This document shows, one piece after another, positions 61,536 through 64,000 of a stretch of 64,000 nucleotides of DNA. The DNA is from Paracoccus sp. S1E-3 (GTDB lineage: Bacteria > Pseudomonadota > Alphaproteobacteria > Rhodobacterales > Rhodobacteraceae). Below the pieces are notes generated by a model. That model saw only the letters and a list, made by a program, of their open reading frames with translations. It had not been told where the DNA came from and ran no database searches. Each line of letters begins with the position of its first letter. Position 1 is the stretch's first letter. A program made the translations under genes and the position numbers. The stretch is taken from NCBI RefSeq assembly GCF_013868135.1, contig NZ_JACEMU010000004.1, positions 186,001 to 250,000 of the forward strand. The letters run 5' to 3'.

Positions 61536-62417
61536 ATGGACACGCGCCAGCTTCGCACTCTGCTTGCCATTGCCGAAACCGGCAGCTTTGCCCGTGCCGC
61601 CGAGAAGGTGGCGCTGACGCCCTCGGCCGTCAGTCAGCAGATCCAAAGCCTTGAAAGCGAAGTCGGCGCGCAGCTGTTCAATCGCGAGAACCGGCCCCCG
61701 ACACTGACCTCAGCAGGGCACCAGATGGTTGCGGCGGCGGAAGAACTGGTCAGAGCCGCCGAGAACGCCATCGACGCGATTTCCGGGCGGCGCATCATCG
61801 GCACATTCGGCATCGGCTCGGTGCGGACGAGTGCCATCGGGCTGTTGCCGCAGGCGATCTCCCGCATGGCGGCGAATCATCCGCAGCTGAAGATCAAGCT
61901 GCGCGTCGGCATGTCGGGGACGCTGGTGCAGGATGTCGCCGCCGGTCGTCTGGACGCCGCCGTGATCGCCGAGAACATCGTCTCGAACCGAGACCTGCGC
62001 TGGCAGCCTTTCATCCGCGAGCCGCTGTGCGTCATCGCACCGCCCGGCACGGCACCCGGCCGCGTCAATGATATCCTGACCGGCCATCCCTATATCCGGT
62101 TCAGGTCCGATGTGCCGCTTGCGAACCTGATCGAGTCCGAACTGGGCCGGATGAACCTGCCGCTGCATGACATCGCGGAAGTGGACACGATCCCGGCCAT
62201 CACCGCCTGCGTCACGAATGGGTTGGGCGTGTCGATTGTGCCGCGCATCGCGATCCTCGACCTGGCGGCTGATCTTCTGGTCCTGCCCTTTGGCGTTCCG
62301 CCGATTTACCGCCAGATCGGATTGCTGATGCGCCACCAAAGCCCGCGCGCCAGCCTGATCCAGGAGCTGCATGATCATCTTGCAGAGGTCAGCGGCGAAT
62401 ACGGGATGCCGTCGTGA
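61536..62417 (+). CDS. LysR family regulator of the Tct operon
   Basis: 293-aa LysR-type protein: HTH in LLAIAETGSFARAAEKVALT, SAVSQQIQSLESEVGAQLF; effector domain GTFGIGSVRTSAIGLLPQAI, AVIAENIVSNRDLRW. Divergent from the dehydrogenase gene with a 104-nt AT-rich shared region, so it probably activates the dehydrogenase-aldolase-tctCBA operon in response to the transported acid. Confidence 0.9.
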   Translation: MDTRQLRTLLAIAETGSFARAAEKVALTPSAVSQQIQSLESEVGAQLFNRENRPPTLTSAGHQMVAAAEELVRAAENAIDAISGRRIIGTFGIGSVRTSAIGLLPQAISRMAANHPQLKIKLRVGMSGTLVQDVAAGRLDAAVIAENIVSNRDLRWQPFIREPLCVIAPPGTAPGRVNDILTGHPYIRFRSDVPLANLIESELGRMNLPLHDIAEVDTIPAITACVTNGLGVSIVPRIAILDLAADLLVLPFGVPPIYRQIGLLMRHQSPRASLIQELHDHLAEVSGEYGMPS

Positions 62418-62781
62418 AAGTGCTTGGATTGCCAGGCTTCAAAACGTTTTATGATGATCGCACTGACTGTCATACATCGCATCGACCTCTCATATCTCGG
62501 TTGGGATAAGGCCCGCGGTCGCAGGTTCGCGACGCAGGCGAGCACCGGGCCCACGGCCTCTCGACACTCCTGTCATGAAGAAACCGCCATCGGAAATTCC
62601 GACGGCGGTTGCAACATTCACCGCAAAGGACGGCCGCTTGTCCGACGGCCGTTTTTTTTTCGCTCGATCCGCGCAGCGATCCGCCCGCAGCTTCGCACCG
62701 GACGCCGCCACGAAGGCCGCACTTGCAACACGCCCCGGCGCGCATGAACAATCAGCCTGAACGAAACGAGGGAGAATCGCG
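62418..62781 (+). other. 360-nt gap with tandem hairpins
   Basis: No gene recognised. Holds an extended hairpin at 62582-62610 (AACCGCC/GGCGGTT enclosing TCGGAA/TTCCGA) followed by the terminator at 62630-62660. Might encode a short RNA or simply end the LysR transcript. Confidence 0.45.
62630..62660 (+). terminator. terminator downstream of the LysR gene
   Basis: Stem ACGGCCG/CGGCCGT with a 9-nt loop followed by eight further T. Confidence 0.8.
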
Positions 62782-64000
62782 ATGGCGAGCGAGGGATTGG
62801 GTGACACGATCGGTCCGATCGTCGTGCTGATGGGCGCCGCCGTCGCGGCGGTGCCGCTGTTCCGCCGCGCCGGGCTCGGCTCGGTTCTGGGCTATTTCGC
62901 CGCCGGGGCGATTGTCGGGCCGTCGATCATCGGGTTGTTCAACGACCCCGAAGCGATCCTGCATTTCTCGGAACTCGGCGTGGTGATGTTCCTGTTCGTC
63001 ATCGGGCTGGAACTCAGACCGCAGAAATTATGGGCCATGCGCGGACAGATCTTCGGGCTGGGTCTGGCGCAGGTGTCGGTCGCGATCCTGCTTCTGACCG
63101 GCGCGGGGCATCTGATCTTCGGGTTGCCCTGGGTGATTGCCTTCGTCGCCGGTTCGGGTTTCGTGATGTCCTCCACCGCCGTCATCATGTCGATGCTGGC
63201 CGACCGGGGGGAAATCGCCAGCGCCGAGGGGCAGAAGGACGTCTCGATCCTGCTGTTCGAAGACCTGATGATCGTGCCGCTTCTGGCTGCAATAGCCTTC
63301 CTGTCGCCGACCGAGACCGAAACCGGCGGCCTTCAGGCGATCCTGTTGCCGCTGGCCGGGCTGATCGTGCTGCTGGTCGTCGGGCGCTGGCTTCTCGACC
63401 CGTTCTTCGCGCTTCTCGCCCGTGCCCGCGCCCGCGAGGTGCTGACGGCGGGGGCGCTTCTGGTGGTGCTTGGGGCGGCCCTGCTGATGGAAACCGTGGG
63501 CCTCTCCTCGGCGATGGGCGCGTTTCTGGCCGGGGTGATGCTCTCCGGTTCCAGCTATCGTCACCAGATCGAAAGCGATATCGAGCCGTTCCGGGGCCTG
63601 CTGATGGGGCTGTTCTTCATGGCCGTCGGCATGTCGCTGGATCTGAGCATCGTCGCCGCCGAATGGCCGCTGCTGCTCGCGATGCTGGCGGTCTATGTCG
63701 TGTTCAAGGCCATCGCGATCTATACCGTCGCCCGCGCCTTCGGCAGCACCAACCTGGCGGCGCTGCACCGCACGGCGATGTTCGCGCAAGGGGGCGAGTT
63801 CGCCTTCGTTCTTTATACCGCCGCCCTCAGCGACGGGCTGATCAGCGGACGGGAATCGGCGATCTTTTCCAGCGTGGTCATCCTGTCGATGGCGGTCACG
63901 CCGCTGATCCTTCTCGCTTCGGATCACCTGCTGCGCGAGGAAACCTCGATGGAAGGGGTGGAGCCCGCGCGCGACCTCAAGGGCCGGGTTCTGGTGATCG
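62782..64000 (+). CDS. CPA2-family cation/proton antiporter (KefB/KefC-like), 3' end cut
   Basis: First 406 codons of a protein running past the window end. Eleven or more transmembrane helices are visible, with CPA2 motifs YFAAGAIVGPSIIGLF, VVMFLFVIGLELRPQKLW, MLADRGEIASAEGQKDVSILLFEDLM and FAQGGEFAFVLYTAALSDG. The visible end KGRVLVI is where the Rossmann-type TrkA-N (RCK) domain begins, as in KefB/KefC potassium efflux systems. GAGGGAGAA precedes ATG 62782. Whether it is glutathione-gated cannot be judged without the C-terminus. Confidence 0.92.
   Translation, partial: MASEGLGDTIGPIVVLMGAAVAAVPLFRRAGLGSVLGYFAAGAIVGPSIIGLFNDPEAILHFSELGVVMFLFVIGLELRPQKLWAMRGQIFGLGLAQVSVAILLLTGAGHLIFGLPWVIAFVAGSGFVMSSTAVIMSMLADRGEIASAEGQKDVSILLFEDLMIVPLLAAIAFLSPTETETGGLQAILLPLAGLIVLLVVGRWLLDPFFALLARARAREVLTAGALLVVLGAALLMETVGLSSAMGAFLAGVMLSGSSYRHQIESDIEPFRGLLMGLFFMAVGMSLDLSIVAAEWPLLLAMLAVYVVFKAIAIYTVARAFGSTNLAALHRTAMFAQGGEFAFVLYTAALSDGLISGRESAIFSSVVILSMAVTPLILLASDHLLREETSMEGVEPARDLKGRVLVI

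Noticed and set aside
1..64000. CRISPR arrays, rRNA genes and insertion sequences
   Set aside because: No regularly spaced repeats, no rRNA sequence and no transposase-like frame were seen in the window.

Overview
The window looks like a chromosomal segment of a high-GC alphaproteobacterium of the Rhodobacterales, most likely Paracoccus or a close relative. The evidence is the gene content and order: bolA with grxD, a DUF6324-like gene beside mmcB, ribB-ribH-nusB, glpX-recJ, a TAXI-type TRAP transporter ending in DUF1850, and a tRNA-His with no encoded G-1. Most of it is ordinary core and metabolic sequence on both strands; both edge genes (pepN, a KefB-like antiporter) are cut by the window.

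Layout. 1-9.9 kb: aminopeptidase N, an alanine-rich anchored protein, pntAB, an L,D-transpeptidase, a DUF3422 protein, thioredoxin-fold proteins, bolA-grxD. 10-13.4 kb: TAXI TRAP transporter operon. 13.5-17.5 kb: envelope and stress-type small proteins, tRNA-His, mmcB, a candidate structured ncRNA, a DUF481 outer-membrane protein. 17-25.3 kb (minus strand): ribB-ribH-nusB, cheB-cheD, and the coupled cysS-cimA-squalene/phytoene-synthase-like run. 25.5-28.4 kb: glpX and recJ separated by a long palindromic hairpin. 31-39 kb: a ROK regulator and a 2H phosphoesterase divergent from a ugp-type ABC importer with an inositol-monophosphatase-family enzyme. 39.6-48 kb: a class II UvrA, a Cys-rich repeat periplasmic protein, an Xre-cupin regulator and kbl-tdh (the Tdh has lost its structural zinc cysteines). 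48-51.5 kb: pcaF-pcaJ-pcaI with divergent IclR regulator. 51.9-56 kb: TetR/MFS pair, LysR, ring-cleaving dioxygenase. 56.7-62.4 kb: tripartite tricarboxylate transporter with RraA-like aldolase and hydroxyacid dehydrogenase, divergent LysR.

The exceptional region is 28555-30768: a lower-GC 2.2 kb island inserted at the 3' end of tRNA-Glu and flanked by a 14-bp direct repeat of that tRNA end. It carries a perfect 19-bp palindrome, a sigma70-like promoter, a structured RNA with the layout of a retron msr-msd, a previously easy-to-miss 41-aa basic/transmembrane ORF, an Xre-type HTH protein, and a retron-type reverse transcriptase whose usual YADD box reads WVDD. No integrase is present. I read it as a compact, trans-mobilised or stranded retron anti-phage/toxin-antitoxin-like module. 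The coding genes and att repeats are directly visible; the ncRNA boundaries and the toxin role are inference.
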